In this document: piece after piece, positions 1 to 8,491 of the stretch | Layout: each line of letters begins with the position of its first letter | How positions within the stretch are numbered: the stretch's first letter is position 1 | DNA from: Planctomycetota bacterium | Lineage (GTDB): Bacteria > Planctomycetota > B15-G4 | Reading direction: 5' to 3' | DNA: 64,000 nucleotides | Assembly: GCA_029259745.1 (NCBI GenBank) | Contig: JAJDEO010000044.1 | Location: 49,261-113,260, forward strand | Translations under genes and position numbers: made by a program | Notes under the pieces: model-generated | Told to the model about the DNA's origin: nothing | Database searches by the model: none | Seen by the model: only the letters and a program-made list of their open reading frames with translations

Positions 1-225
1 CCCGCCGATCACGACACGCTCGATGGGCTCGACACCACGCCGCGCGAGGGCCGCCTCGAGCGAACATGACTCGAGGGCATCGACGACCGACCGGCCACCG
101 CGTGGCGACCAGGGCACGACATCCGCGCGGCCATCGAGATCACGCTGGAGGAGAAGCGGGAACAGCAGGTCGCCGTAGTTCGCGACATCGAACGTCCCGC
201 CGATGGCCCAGACCGGACGCGTCAT
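1..225 (-). CDS. Polysaccharide pyruvyl transferase family protein (N-terminal fragment, runs off window)
   Basis: The minus strand from the ATG at 225 stays open for 75 codons to the window edge. The product begins MTRPVWAIGGTFDVANYGDL and ends at the edge with VVIGG. The N-terminal pattern (hydrophobic strand, G-G-T/S, then N-x-G-D followed by a hydrophobic helix) is typical of the GT-B-like fold of polysaccharide pyruvyl transferases (CsaB/WcaK type), which add ketal pyruvate to cell-wall or capsular sugars. Only the first nucleotide-binding-like element is visible, so the family call rests on one motif. It is co-directional with the downstream-of-edge region and lies after the FG-GAP genes on the same strand; a glycosyltransferase 4 kb away fits a surface-glycan neighbourhood. 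It could also be another GT-B protein with the same opening. Confidence 0.6.
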   Translation of the reverse strand, partial: MTRPVWAIGGTFDVANYGDLLFPLLLQRDLDGRADVVPWSPRGGRSVVDALESCSLEAALARRGVEPIERVVIGG

Positions 226-257
226 CGACCGGCCCCCACCGTGATGGCACGGCGCGC

Positions 258-286
258 CCGCGCGACGCCCCGAAGACGCCGCGCGG
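258..286 (-). terminator. Hairpin between the FG-GAP gene and the pyruvyl transferase-like gene
   Basis: A perfect 7-bp stem (CCGCGCG at 258-264 with CGCGCGG at 280-286) lies 15 bases beyond the stop of the FG-GAP gene that ends at 302. There is no clear U-tract, so it may be a weak or Rho-assisted terminator. Confidence 0.35.
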
Positions 287-301
287 ACACCTTGGACACC
301 G

Positions 302-1897
302 TCAGGGCGTCAGAACGTTGACCGCGTTGGTGGCCGAGAAGCCCTGCGTCGCTGCCTCGTCGGCGAGCCACGCCTGCATCGCAAGTTCGAGACCGAAGGG
401 CAAGCCAACGGGCGTCGTCGCGAGGAGCTCGTACTTGCCCTCGCCGTCCGTCGAGGCCATCACCTGAAAGTTCGGTGCAGGCACGAGCACGCCACCCTTG
501 AGCGGCAGGAACACCGTCGTGAGCCCCGCGACGATGACGGTCGGTGCGTTCGGCGCCCCGTTGTCGACGAGGAGTTCGAGATCCTCGCCCGGCACGAAGT
601 TGCCCTCGGCGTTGAAGCGCGGGCTGCCCTTCACACCTGCGAGGGACGAACCAAGATTGGTCCATTGCCGTCCGAAGTTCCAGTACGTGTAGTTCCGATC
701 GTCGAGGTTGGCCGAGACGATCTCAGGCAGCGTGTCGCCGTCGATGTCGCCGAGAGCCACATCGTACGTGTCGCCACGGTTCTCGACGAGCGGTCCGAAC
801 TCCTGATAGTCGAACAGACCATTGCCCGAGTTGAGGTACACGGCGTTCGGCTGGCCCTTGCGGTTGGCCATGAGGAGGTCGGCATCGCCATCGCGGTCGA
901 CGTCGCCGAACATGCAGCCGATCGACTCGCCGCGATCCGTGCTCAGACGACCGGCGTAGGTCGGCGTGAGGACGCCCGTGCCATCGTTCGTGTAGATGAC
1001 GTTGCGGTCGTTCTCGTCGTTCCCGACGAAGAGATCGATGTCTCCATCGCGATCGATGTCGGCGAAGCCGCAGCACAGCGAGTTGGCCTGGTCCGTGACG
1101 ACAGCGCCCACGCCGACACGCGTGAAGACACCCGTGCCGTCGTTGGAGTACAGGAAGTTGCGGTCGCCGGCCGAGGGGGACGGCAGACCGTCGTGGTTCG
1201 TGACGAAGAGGTCGAGATCGCCGTCACCGTCGAGGTCTCCGAACGCGCAGTCGTAGGACGTGCCGATGTCGGTCACGGCGTCGCCCACGGTCTGACGCAC
1301 GAACTCGCCCACCACACCGCCCTGCATGCCCCCGAGGTTCACGTACAGGTGGTTCAGCTGGTCGTTGAAGTTCGCGACGAACAGGTCGAGATCGCCGTCT
1401 GCATCGACGTCGGCGAACTCAGCGCGGCGCGAATTGGCGACATCGGTGACGATCGGACCCGTCGTGGCGGGCAGGAACTCGCCTTCGATGCCGCCCTGCA
1501 GGCCGCCCTGGTTGATGTACAGGTCGTTCGGCTGATTGGCGGAGTTGGTGGTGTAGATGTCGACATCACCGTCATTGTCGACGTCTCCGGCTGCGATGCC
1601 GCGGGAGTTGTGCACGTCCGTGACGATCGGCCCGATCTCGGGCCCGGCCTTCGTAAAGCCGCCTGATCCGTCGTTCAGGTACAGGGAGTTGGTCTGGTTG
1701 ATGTTCGCGACGAAGACATCGAGGTCCGTGTCGCCGTCGACATCGACGAGGACCACGGCCCGAGAGGGCTCATCATCCGTCCCGACGGGGCCGTCGAGCA
1801 GCTCCGTGACGAGGATGTCTGGCGGAATAACCTGAGCAAACGGCGCTGCTGCGAGCAACGCGATCGCTGAGACGCGGAGAGAGATCTTCATTTTCAT
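302..1897 (-). CDS. Secreted FG-GAP/VCBS-repeat protein with shared C-terminal domain
   Basis: This is a 531-residue protein when started at the ATG at 1897, which gives a clean signal peptide (MKMKISLRVSAIALLAAAPFAQ). An ATG at 1933 with AGGAG four bases upstream would add 12 residues and cannot be excluded. Residues about 40-400 are repeated blade-like units with the calcium-binding pattern D-x-D-G-D-x-D-L-D-L-F-V-A-N, typical of FG-GAP/VCBS (integrin alpha-type beta-propeller) modules. Units alternate with stretches such as LYVNLGGMQGG and IVTD.x.NS. The last 120 or so residues (from WTNLGSSLAG to the end) form a separate domain also found at the end of the three neighbouring paralogues and of the metallophosphatase at 47606-49753. 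It is probably extracellular or surface-attached; ligand unknown. Confidence 0.88.
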   Translation of the reverse strand: MKMKISLRVSAIALLAAAPFAQVIPPDILVTELLDGPVGTDDEPSRAVVLVDVDGDTDLDVFVANINQTNSLYLNDGSGGFTKAGPEIGPIVTDVHNSRGIAAGDVDNDGDVDIYTTNSANQPNDLYINQGGLQGGIEGEFLPATTGPIVTDVANSRRAEFADVDADGDLDLFVANFNDQLNHLYVNLGGMQGGVVGEFVRQTVGDAVTDIGTSYDCAFGDLDGDGDLDLFVTNHDGLPSPSAGDRNFLYSNDGTGVFTRVGVGAVVTDQANSLCCGFADIDRDGDIDLFVGNDENDRNVIYTNDGTGVLTPTYAGRLSTDRGESIGCMFGDVDRDGDADLLMANRKGQPNAVYLNSGNGLFDYQEFGPLVENRGDTYDVALGDIDGDTLPEIVSANLDDRNYTYWNFGRQWTNLGSSLAGVKGSPRFNAEGNFVPGEDLELLVDNGAPNAPTVIVAGLTTVFLPLKGGVLVPAPNFQVMASTDGEGKYELLATTPVGLPFGLELAMQAWLADEAATQGFSATNAVNVLTP

Positions 1898-1999
1898 GAA
1901 CCATCGGGCGGAGGATTGGCAGCCGCGGAGCATGGGGCTCCTGCCTCTTACGCTACCCGCGTTTGAGCGATCGGCAAGACGACAAGGACCTCACTGCGC

Positions 2000-2026
2000 G
2001 TGACGTACAAGATTGTTACGTGTCAC
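2000..2026. promoter_or_regulatory. Imperfect dyad in an AT-richer stretch upstream of the first FG-GAP gene
   Basis: Positions 2000-2026 begin GTGAC and end GTCAC, with partly complementary GTAC/TTAC inner parts. The surrounding 60 bases are distinctly AT-richer than the rest of the window and lie about 100 bases upstream of the FG-GAP start at 1897, where a promoter or operator would be expected. This is suggestive only. Confidence 0.22.
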
Positions 2027-2056
2027 ATTCTGAGACAAGTATACCCCACACGTCAC

Positions 2057-2090
2057 GAGGCCGGACACCCATCGAAGGGTGCCCGGCCTC
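2057..2090 (-). terminator. Strong hairpin after the second FG-GAP gene
   Basis: GAGGCCGGACACCC at 2057-2070 pairs with GGGTGCCCGGCCTC at 2077-2090, 13 of 14 positions, around the loop ATCGAA. It lies 38 bases beyond the stop codon at 2129 and before the next gene's promoter region. No U-run follows. Confidence 0.65.
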
Positions 2091-2128
2091 GTTCACGAAC
2101 CGACGGTTTCCTCGGTCCTACGCCAGAA

Positions 2129-3736
2129 TCACAGCCCCGGCGTCACGACGCTGACGCCGTTCGTCGAAGCGAATCCCTTGAAGCCCGCCGGATCCACGAT
2201 CCAGGCCTGGAAAAACAGCTCGACGTCGCCCTGGATGCCAGCCGGCATCGGACCACCGAGCTGCAGCTCGCCGAGCGCGTTCGTGGAGAAGCCATCGAGG
2301 ATGACGTTCGGTGTCGGGACCAGAATGCCGCCCTTCAGCGGGACAAAGACCGACGTCGCACCGACGATCATGGCCGTCGTCGCGTTCGGCGCGGCGTTGG
2401 CGATGTCGAGCGAGACGAACTGAGCCGTGATCAGGTTGCCCGTCGCACCGAGCGTCGGATCACCGGCGACACCGTCGAGCGGGAACTCGAGGTCGACCCA
2501 CTGCGGACCGTTGTTGCCGTAGTGGAAGTTCGCCTCACCACCACCGCCACCGAAGTTGGCCATGAAGATGTCGGGGAAACCGTTTCCGTCGACATCACCA
2601 CTGGCGATGCCGTACGTGTCCGACGGCGTGCCGATGACGTCACCGAACGCCTGCGAACGGAACTCGCCGTCGACGTTGAGGTAGAGACGGTTCGAGCTGT
2701 TCGCGCGGTTGCCGACGATCAGGTCGACATCACCGTCTACATCGACATCGACCCACTCGCAGGCGATCGACTCGCCGCGATCCGAGATCACCGGGCTCGC
2801 GACGACGGCCGAGAAGCCGCCCGCGCCGTCACCCGTGTAAAGATCGTTGTCCTGGCTCTCGTCGTTGGCGACGAAGAGGTCGAGGTTGCCGTCGCCATTG
2901 AAGTCGGCGAAGGACGCGCAGAGCGAGTTGCCGATATCGAGTGCCACGGGACCCGCGAGCGAGCGCACGAACGCGCCTTCGGTTCCGCCCTGCGTTCCAC
3001 CCTGGTTGATGTACAGGAAGTTCGCCGAGCCAGGCGAAGGAGCAGGCAGACCGTCGTGGTTGGACACGAAGATGTCGAGGTCGCCGTCATTGTCGATGTC
3101 ACCGACGTCGCAGTCGAATGACACACCGCCATCGACAACGAAGGGCGTACCCACGGCGAGCGTGAAGCCACCCGAGCCGTCGTTGAGGTAGAGCGAGTTC
3201 GGCTGGTTGTTGAAGTTCGCGACGAACAGGTCGAGGTCGGTGTCGCCGTCCAGATCGGCGAAGCAGGCATTGCGCGAGTTGAGCATCGTCGTCGCGATGT
3301 CACCCGTATTCACGCGGACGAAGTTGCCCGTCGTGCCGCCCTGCGTCCCACCCTGGTTGATGTACAGGAAGTTCGCCTGACCCAAGGAGTTCGCGAAGAA
3401 GACGTCGTTGTCGCCGTCACCATCGACGTCGGCCGTCGCGACGCCGCGCGAGTTTCCACCGTCCGTGACGATCGAACCGACGACGCCCGCAGCCTGAGCC
3501 GTGAAGGCACCATTGCCGTCGTTGAAGAACACGGCGTTGTTCTCGTCTTGGTTCGCGATGACGAGATCGAGCGACGTGTCACCGTTGAGGTCGACGACCG
3601 CGATGGCGCGCGACGAGTTCGACGCGGACGAGAACGGTCCCGCGAGCGTGTCGAGAAGAATGTCGGCAGGAAGGTCCTGCGAGACGGCGACGCCGCCGAG
3701 TGCGGCAATCGCCGCGGAAAGCAAAGGAAGTCTCAC
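2129..3736 (-). CDS. Secreted FG-GAP/VCBS-repeat protein with shared C-terminal domain
   Basis: A 535-residue protein starting at the ATG at 3736 with signal peptide MRLPLLSAAIAALGGVAVSQ. It has about seven FG-GAP-like units of 55-60 residues, each centred on a D-x-D-G/N-D-x-D-L-D-L/I-F/V motif (for example DLDGDTDLDLFVANFNNQ) with interspersed FLYINQGGTQGGT elements. This is the same architecture as its neighbours. The C-terminal domain from about residue 415 (WVDLEFPLDGVAGDP) ends FKGFASTNGVSVVTPGL and aligns with the last 115 residues of the three sister proteins. It is a separate transcription unit with its own terminator at 2057-2090. The role is not known; such propellers usually bind proteins or glycans outside the cell. 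Confidence 0.88.
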   Translation of the reverse strand: MRLPLLSAAIAALGGVAVSQDLPADILLDTLAGPFSSASNSSRAIAVVDLNGDTSLDLVIANQDENNAVFFNDGNGAFTAQAAGVVGSIVTDGGNSRGVATADVDGDGDNDVFFANSLGQANFLYINQGGTQGGTTGNFVRVNTGDIATTMLNSRNACFADLDGDTDLDLFVANFNNQPNSLYLNDGSGGFTLAVGTPFVVDGGVSFDCDVGDIDNDGDLDIFVSNHDGLPAPSPGSANFLYINQGGTQGGTEGAFVRSLAGPVALDIGNSLCASFADFNGDGNLDLFVANDESQDNDLYTGDGAGGFSAVVASPVISDRGESIACEWVDVDVDGDVDLIVGNRANSSNRLYLNVDGEFRSQAFGDVIGTPSDTYGIASGDVDGNGFPDIFMANFGGGGGEANFHYGNNGPQWVDLEFPLDGVAGDPTLGATGNLITAQFVSLDIANAAPNATTAMIVGATSVFVPLKGGILVPTPNVILDGFSTNALGELQLGGPMPAGIQGDVELFFQAWIVDPAGFKGFASTNGVSVVTPGL

Positions 3737-4066
3737 TGCAGTGTCTCCACGACGCGGGTGCGATGTGTATGTGGGGTTGAGTGTTCGAGGTTCGGTGATG
3801 CGCGAGCACGCTCATCCGAGTGATCTATGGAACATGGTCGACCGGGCCCCAGGTCGAGCTTGAGTGCCGCATGGTCCGCCATGAGACGAACTCGGCTCGC
3901 CCTGCTAACCCACATCCCTGTTAGGTCTTACTGTCCAACAGGCTCAAGATGGGATTGCTGTGCCGGTCGGACGTCGACGTCCCGAGTTCGACTCGGTTCC
4001 TCGACATGCGCGGCCTGCGTTGCGGCCCCCGGTCCTGCTAGAGACGTCATCGTGCCGAATCGAGAC
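3737..4066. other. Intergenic region (330 bp), no gene seen
   Basis: This stretch lies upstream of the FG-GAP gene starting at 3736 and downstream of the glycosyltransferase stop at 4067, so it should hold the FG-GAP promoter. The only structure I see is a 6-bp dyad, CCTGTT...AACAGG, around 3919-3943. No convincing open frame or RNA gene is present. Confidence 0.5.
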
Positions 4067-4885
4067 TCACGGATCTACCAACGCTCGAAGTCGCCCCAGA
4101 GCCGCCACGACACCGGACTGATAAGCCGGACGGTGCTGTCTGAAGAACCGCTCACGACTGGCACGAATCACCCGCTGAAGGCGAATCGACGCTCCGCGAC
4201 GGTGGTGCGGAGCCCGGTGGATCACTTCGAGACATGACGTTCGGGCGATACGCCAACCGAGCGAACGGAGGCGCAGCGCGAGATCGACGTCCTCGTAATA
4301 GAGGAAATACTCCTCATCGAAGCCGCCGGCTGCGCGCCAGGCTTCGGAGCGCACGAACATGCACGCACCGGTGACCCACTCGACGGTTTCGACGTCCGCC
4401 GCCATGTGCCTCGGCGCGCGGCCGTCGCGACGGGCGAGCAGACTCCAGAGCGTCGGCGCGCGCCCCCCCGCCCAAGCGTCCGGTGCGCCGGTGGGGTCGA
4501 GCATCGCAGGGCCGAGGATGCCGACCCGCCGGTCGAGACTGGCGAGGACCGAAGGGAGTTCACGGAGCCCGCCGTCGGGGATCGTCAGATCGGCGTTGCT
4601 GATCGCGAGCCACGGCGATGTCGTGACGGCCGCGGCATTGACCGTCGCGCCGTAGCCGCGGTTGTCCGGCTCGATGTGGATGTCGACGTCTGGCCAGACC
4701 TCCCGTGCGACGCGCGGCGTGTCGTCCGGCGACCCGGCGTCAGCGACGATGACCCGTACGCGGAACGCGCACGACGCGGCGAGGTCTTCGACAGCACGGC
4801 GGAGGGTCGGCAAGAACTCGCGAAGGTCGTCGACGCTGCGATGCGTGACGAGGACCCACGTGAGATCAGGCGTGTCGGAATGCAT
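4067..4885 (-). CDS. Family 2 glycosyltransferase (rhamnosyltransferase-like)
   Basis: A 272-residue GT-A-fold glycosyltransferase of the GT2 family, cytoplasmic and likely peripheral to the membrane. Visible landmarks are the N-terminal strand VLVTHRSVDDL, the nucleotide-sugar motif VADAGSPDDT near residue 45-55, the NRGYGATVNAA helix typical of rhamnosyl/galactofuranosyl transferases near 75, a metal-binding-like SNAD near 95, and the acceptor-side motif VTGACMFVRSEAWRAAGGFDEEYFLYYEDVDLALR near 165-205, with the E-D-V-D catalytic-base segment. The length is short but complete for this subfamily. It is flanked on both sides by FG-GAP surface-protein genes on the same strand. I infer a role in glycosylating a surface polymer or the surface proteins themselves; the donor sugar cannot be read from sequence. 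Confidence 0.88.
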   Translation of the reverse strand: MHSDTPDLTWVLVTHRSVDDLREFLPTLRRAVEDLAASCAFRVRVIVADAGSPDDTPRVAREVWPDVDIHIEPDNRGYGATVNAAAVTTSPWLAISNADLTIPDGGLRELPSVLASLDRRVGILGPAMLDPTGAPDAWAGGRAPTLWSLLARRDGRAPRHMAADVETVEWVTGACMFVRSEAWRAAGGFDEEYFLYYEDVDLALRLRSLGWRIARTSCLEVIHRAPHHRRGASIRLQRVIRASRERFFRQHRPAYQSGVVAALGRLRALVDP

Positions 4886-4921
4886 CGGCGAGTCCTTGCG
4901 GGATCGCCGCGGCGCGCGCCG

Positions 4922-6496
4922 TCAGTACGAGACACCCTTCAGGGCGTTCGATGCGGCGAAGCCCTGCACGGCAGTGAGGTCGACGATCCACGCCTGATAA
5001 TACGTTTGGAAACCCGTCGGAATGCCGGGCGGCCAGAATCCGTCGATGCGGTGCGCGCCAGTGACGTCCGTCGGGAAAGAGAACGCGAAGTTGATGGAAG
5101 GTACGAGCGTGCCACCCTTGAAGGGCTGATCGATCTTCGTGAACCCGACGACGAGCGAAGCGAGCGACAGTGGAGCCGCGTCACCGAGCAGGAAACTCGC
5201 CGAGCTCCCGGGCACGAGCGTGCCCGTCGCACTCAGCGACGGCACGCCGGCCACGCCGGCCAGACCCATCCCCAGGTCGGTGAATCCCGCACCCAGGAGC
5301 ACGAGGTCGTTGCGATACAGGGCGTTGCGGCTGTCACCGGAAAACGTTCCGTTCGCGACGAAGAGTTCCTCGTCGCCATCGCCGTCGAAGTCGAAGAAAC
5401 AGGCGTCGTACGAGTAGCCCCCGTCGAACGACGCCGGACCGGACTGCACCTGCGTGAACGCGAAGCCACCTACATTCTCGTAGAGCGCATTGTTCTGCCC
5501 GCAGCAGTTCACGATCACGACATCTGCGAGATCGTCGTCGTTCCAGTCACCCACGGCGACCCCGAACGATTGCTGGCCCGCACCGAGCGAGAGCGGATGA
5601 CCGACGACGAGATCGAGCACGCCCTCGACACCACCCTGCAGGTTGCCTCGGTTGCGGTAGACCTGGTTCAACGCCAGGAAGTTCACGAAGAGGAGATCGA
5701 GGTCGCCATCGCCGTCGAGGTCCACGAACGCGCAGTCGAGCGTGTCACCGCCTGGCCCGATGCCGCTCGGGGAGAGCGTGAAGACGCCCGTCCCGTCGTT
5801 GAGGTAGAGCGCATTGTCGTCACCGAGGCCGTTCGCGACGACGAGGTCGAGGTCACCGTCGCCATCGACGTCGCCCAGCGCACACGCGTTGGAGTTCGCA
5901 GTGTTCAGCACGAAGTCGCCCGTCGTCACGGGCAAGAAGGTTCCGATCACACCGAGCTGCGCACCACCCTGGTTGATGAACAACGCATTGGGTAGCCCGT
6001 TCGAGTGGGTGATCGCGACATCCATGTCGCCGTCACCGTCGACGTCCCCGGCGGCCGCGCACGTCGCGTCGCCGACGGATGTCCCGAGCGGGTCGATGAG
6101 CTCGAGCACAAAGCTGCCGACGACTCCGCCTTGGAGACCGCCTTGGTTCCAGAAGAGTGCGTTCGCACCACCGAAGCGGCGCGTGACGAAGAGGTCGGGG
6201 TCGCCGTCGTTGTCGAGGTCGGCCAAGATGGCGTCGGACGCCGCGCCGAGAGAGTTCGTCGCCGGGCCGCTGGTCGGCGCCATGCCCCCCGTGCCATCGT
6301 TCTTGTAGAAGAAGCTCGCCTGACCGGCGTTCGCAACGAACAGATCGATGTCGTTGTCGAGATCGATGTCGCCCGCAACGCAGGCCCGTGACTCGCCCGG
6401 CGTGGTGACGATCGGCCCGAACGAGATCTTGCTGAACAGCGCCTGGCCCGGCAGCGTCCCTGCGAGCAGGAAGAGGACGCCGAGCGTACGCAGCAT
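4922..6496 (-). CDS. Secreted FG-GAP/VCBS-repeat protein with shared C-terminal domain
   Basis: A 524-residue protein if started at the ATG at 6496, which yields the signal peptide MLRTLGVLFLLAGTLPGQ; longer frames add an unlikely 27-residue leader. The repeat region carries D-L-D-N-D-G-D-P-D-L-F and D-V-D-G-D-G-D-L-D-L-V-V-A-N type calcium loops in about seven units. One unit has a Cys pair (IVNCCGQNNALYENVGG) also present in the 6624-8234 paralogue (IANCCAQSNDFFE), so these two are closer to each other than to the first two. The C-terminal domain begins at FTDLGMGLAGVAG and ends GFAASNALKGVSY. The stop lies 36 bases before the glycosyltransferase start, so the two may be co-transcribed. Confidence 0.87.
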   Translation of the reverse strand: MLRTLGVLFLLAGTLPGQALFSKISFGPIVTTPGESRACVAGDIDLDNDIDLFVANAGQASFFYKNDGTGGMAPTSGPATNSLGAASDAILADLDNDGDPDLFVTRRFGGANALFWNQGGLQGGVVGSFVLELIDPLGTSVGDATCAAAGDVDGDGDMDVAITHSNGLPNALFINQGGAQLGVIGTFLPVTTGDFVLNTANSNACALGDVDGDGDLDLVVANGLGDDNALYLNDGTGVFTLSPSGIGPGGDTLDCAFVDLDGDGDLDLLFVNFLALNQVYRNRGNLQGGVEGVLDLVVGHPLSLGAGQQSFGVAVGDWNDDDLADVVIVNCCGQNNALYENVGGFAFTQVQSGPASFDGGYSYDACFFDFDGDGDEELFVANGTFSGDSRNALYRNDLVLLGAGFTDLGMGLAGVAGVPSLSATGTLVPGSSASFLLGDAAPLSLASLVVGFTKIDQPFKGGTLVPSINFAFSFPTDVTGAHRIDGFWPPGIPTGFQTYYQAWIVDLTAVQGFAASNALKGVSY

Positions 6497-6623
6497 CGTC
6501 GACGACGCGCATCGCACCAGGTGCGACGAAAGCGTCGAAAGTTGATCCTTCAGCGGGGTGATCGTCAAAGGGGCCATGGTGTCTCGAGTTGAGGCCTCGT
6601 GGAGTTCACGAGGAGTACCCCGA

Positions 6624-8234
6624 TCAGAACAGCGGGGTCGTGCTCTTCAATCCGTTCGACGCCGCATAGCCCGACGCGGCGCCGCTGTCCGGCACCCACG
6701 TCTGGTAGACGACCTCGAAGCCCGGGGGCACGCCCATGGGCCAGTCGGACGTCACGAACCAGAAGCCGGTCGCATCGCTCGGGATGGGCAGCTGGAAGAA
6801 CGGTTGCGGGTAGAGCGTCCCCGACTTGAACGGCAAGGCGATGTCCACGAGCCCGATCACGAGGAACGTGGTCGCATTCGGAAGCGTGCCGGTCGTGAAG
6901 AAGGTCACCGACTCGTTGCCTTTCAGCGACCCACTTCCGTTGAGGAACGGCGTCCCGAAGCTGCCAACGATGCCGGGGCCGAGGGACGTGAACGCCCCGG
7001 GGACGAAGCCGTTCACATACATGAAGTTGACGCGCGAGCCCGACGAGTCGAGCGAGTTCGCCACGAGTAGATCCGCGTCGCCATCGCCGTCTACGTCGGC
7101 GAACCCGAGGTCGTTCGAGTACCCACCGTCGGTGACCTCGTCGCCACCGACGATCTGCTCGAAGACCCAGCCGTCGCGCGTCTCGAAGAAGTCGTTCGAC
7201 TGCGCGCAGCAGTTCGCGATCCCGATGTCGAGATCGCCGTCGTCGTCCCAGTCGGCCGCTGCGATCGAAAGCGAAGCGGACGCGTCGAGTGCAAGTGCCG
7301 TGGCCGGCAGCGAATCGAAGGCGCCCTCGGTGCCGCCCTGAGCGCCGCCGCGGTTGCGGTAGACGAAGTTCGGCTCGAAGAAGTTCGCGACGACGAGATC
7401 GAGATCGCCGTCGCCGTCGATGTCCGCGAACAGCGCGTCACGCGAGTTGCCACCTTGCTGCGACACGATTTCCGTCGACGTCTTCAGGAAGAGGCCGCCT
7501 CCGAGGTTCGTGTACAGCACGTTGTCCTCGCCAGAGCCGTTGGCGATGAAGATGTCCGGATCACCGTCGCCGTCGTAGTCGCCGGAGGTGCACCCGAAGG
7601 TGGAGGTCACGTCCGTGACCGCCGGACCCGTCAAGATCCGCGTGTACTCACCCTCGGTGCCGAACTGCAGGCCGCCGTTGTTGCGGAACAGGAAGTTGAC
7701 CTGCCCGCCGGCGTTACCGATGAAGAGGTCGATGTCGCCGTCGAGATCGAAGTCGCTGAAGAGGCAGCACTCCGAGTTGCCGATCGCGTTGACAGACGGA
7801 TCGACGAAGTCGCGCTGGAAGACGCCCTCGGTGCCGCCCTGCGCTCCGCCCTGGTTGCGGTAGAGCGCGTTCGACGCCCCGAAGCGATTCGTGATGAAGG
7901 CGTCGAGATCACCGTCGGCATCGATGTCGGCGAGCGCGATGTCGGACGAGTTCGCCTTGTCCGTGACGATCGAGCCAGAGAGCTGACGCACGAACGTGCC
8001 GTCGCCTTGACCGAAGTAGAGCAGGTTGTCGGCGCCGGGTCCCGAGACCGCGATCACGTCCAGCACGGCGTCGCCGTTGAGGTCACCCCATGCGAGCGCG
8101 AAGGAGTCGACGGCATCCGTCACGAACTCGCCTGACACGACCTTCGTGAAGGGAGCGTCTTGAGCCACGCCAAGGGGCATGCCCATGAGAGCCGCGGCGC
8201 ACGAAAGCGCCACGCGGTGCAAGGTGTACGGCAT
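6624..8234 (-). CDS. Secreted FG-GAP/VCBS-repeat protein with shared C-terminal domain
   Basis: A 536-residue protein starting at the ATG at 8234, which is preceded by GCAGGACGATCG (AGGA about 8 bases upstream) and gives the signal peptide MPYTLHRVALSCAAALMGMPLGVAQ. The body has FG-GAP-like units with D-x-D-G-D-x-D-L-F-I motifs (DFDLDGDIDLFIGNAGG, DYDGDGDPDIFIANGSG). The unit with the CC pair (NCCAQSN) is shared with the 4922-6496 protein. The C-terminal domain starts near FTSLGPGIVGSFG and ends YAASNGLKSTTPLF. It is divergent from the M28 peptidase; the 257 bp between them must hold both promoters, but I see no clear consensus boxes. Confidence 0.88.
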   Translation of the reverse strand: MPYTLHRVALSCAAALMGMPLGVAQDAPFTKVVSGEFVTDAVDSFALAWGDLNGDAVLDVIAVSGPGADNLLYFGQGDGTFVRQLSGSIVTDKANSSDIALADIDADGDLDAFITNRFGASNALYRNQGGAQGGTEGVFQRDFVDPSVNAIGNSECCLFSDFDLDGDIDLFIGNAGGQVNFLFRNNGGLQFGTEGEYTRILTGPAVTDVTSTFGCTSGDYDGDGDPDIFIANGSGEDNVLYTNLGGGLFLKTSTEIVSQQGGNSRDALFADIDGDGDLDLVVANFFEPNFVYRNRGGAQGGTEGAFDSLPATALALDASASLSIAAADWDDDGDLDIGIANCCAQSNDFFETRDGWVFEQIVGGDEVTDGGYSNDLGFADVDGDGDADLLVANSLDSSGSRVNFMYVNGFVPGAFTSLGPGIVGSFGTPFLNGSGSLKGNESVTFFTTGTLPNATTFLVIGLVDIALPFKSGTLYPQPFFQLPIPSDATGFWFVTSDWPMGVPPGFEVVYQTWVPDSGAASGYAASNGLKSTTPLF

Positions 8235-8491
8235 CGATGATCGTCCTGCTTCGAAGGGGGAGTGCAACGAAGCGTGGTCGGGGTAGCGACGCGCTCAGCC
8301 TGACGACGGGGAGAGAAAGGCGGGTCGACCCACCAAGATTGTGCCCCGGGACGGCGGAAAGGGAAAGGCGCGCCACGCGTCTGCACACGAATCCGTGCGT
8401 GACGAAGACCCGGCATCGTCGTCGCAGGGGGCATTCCGGGACGACTACACTGCGTCATCTTCACTCGAAAGTCGTCCTATGGAGTTCGTTG

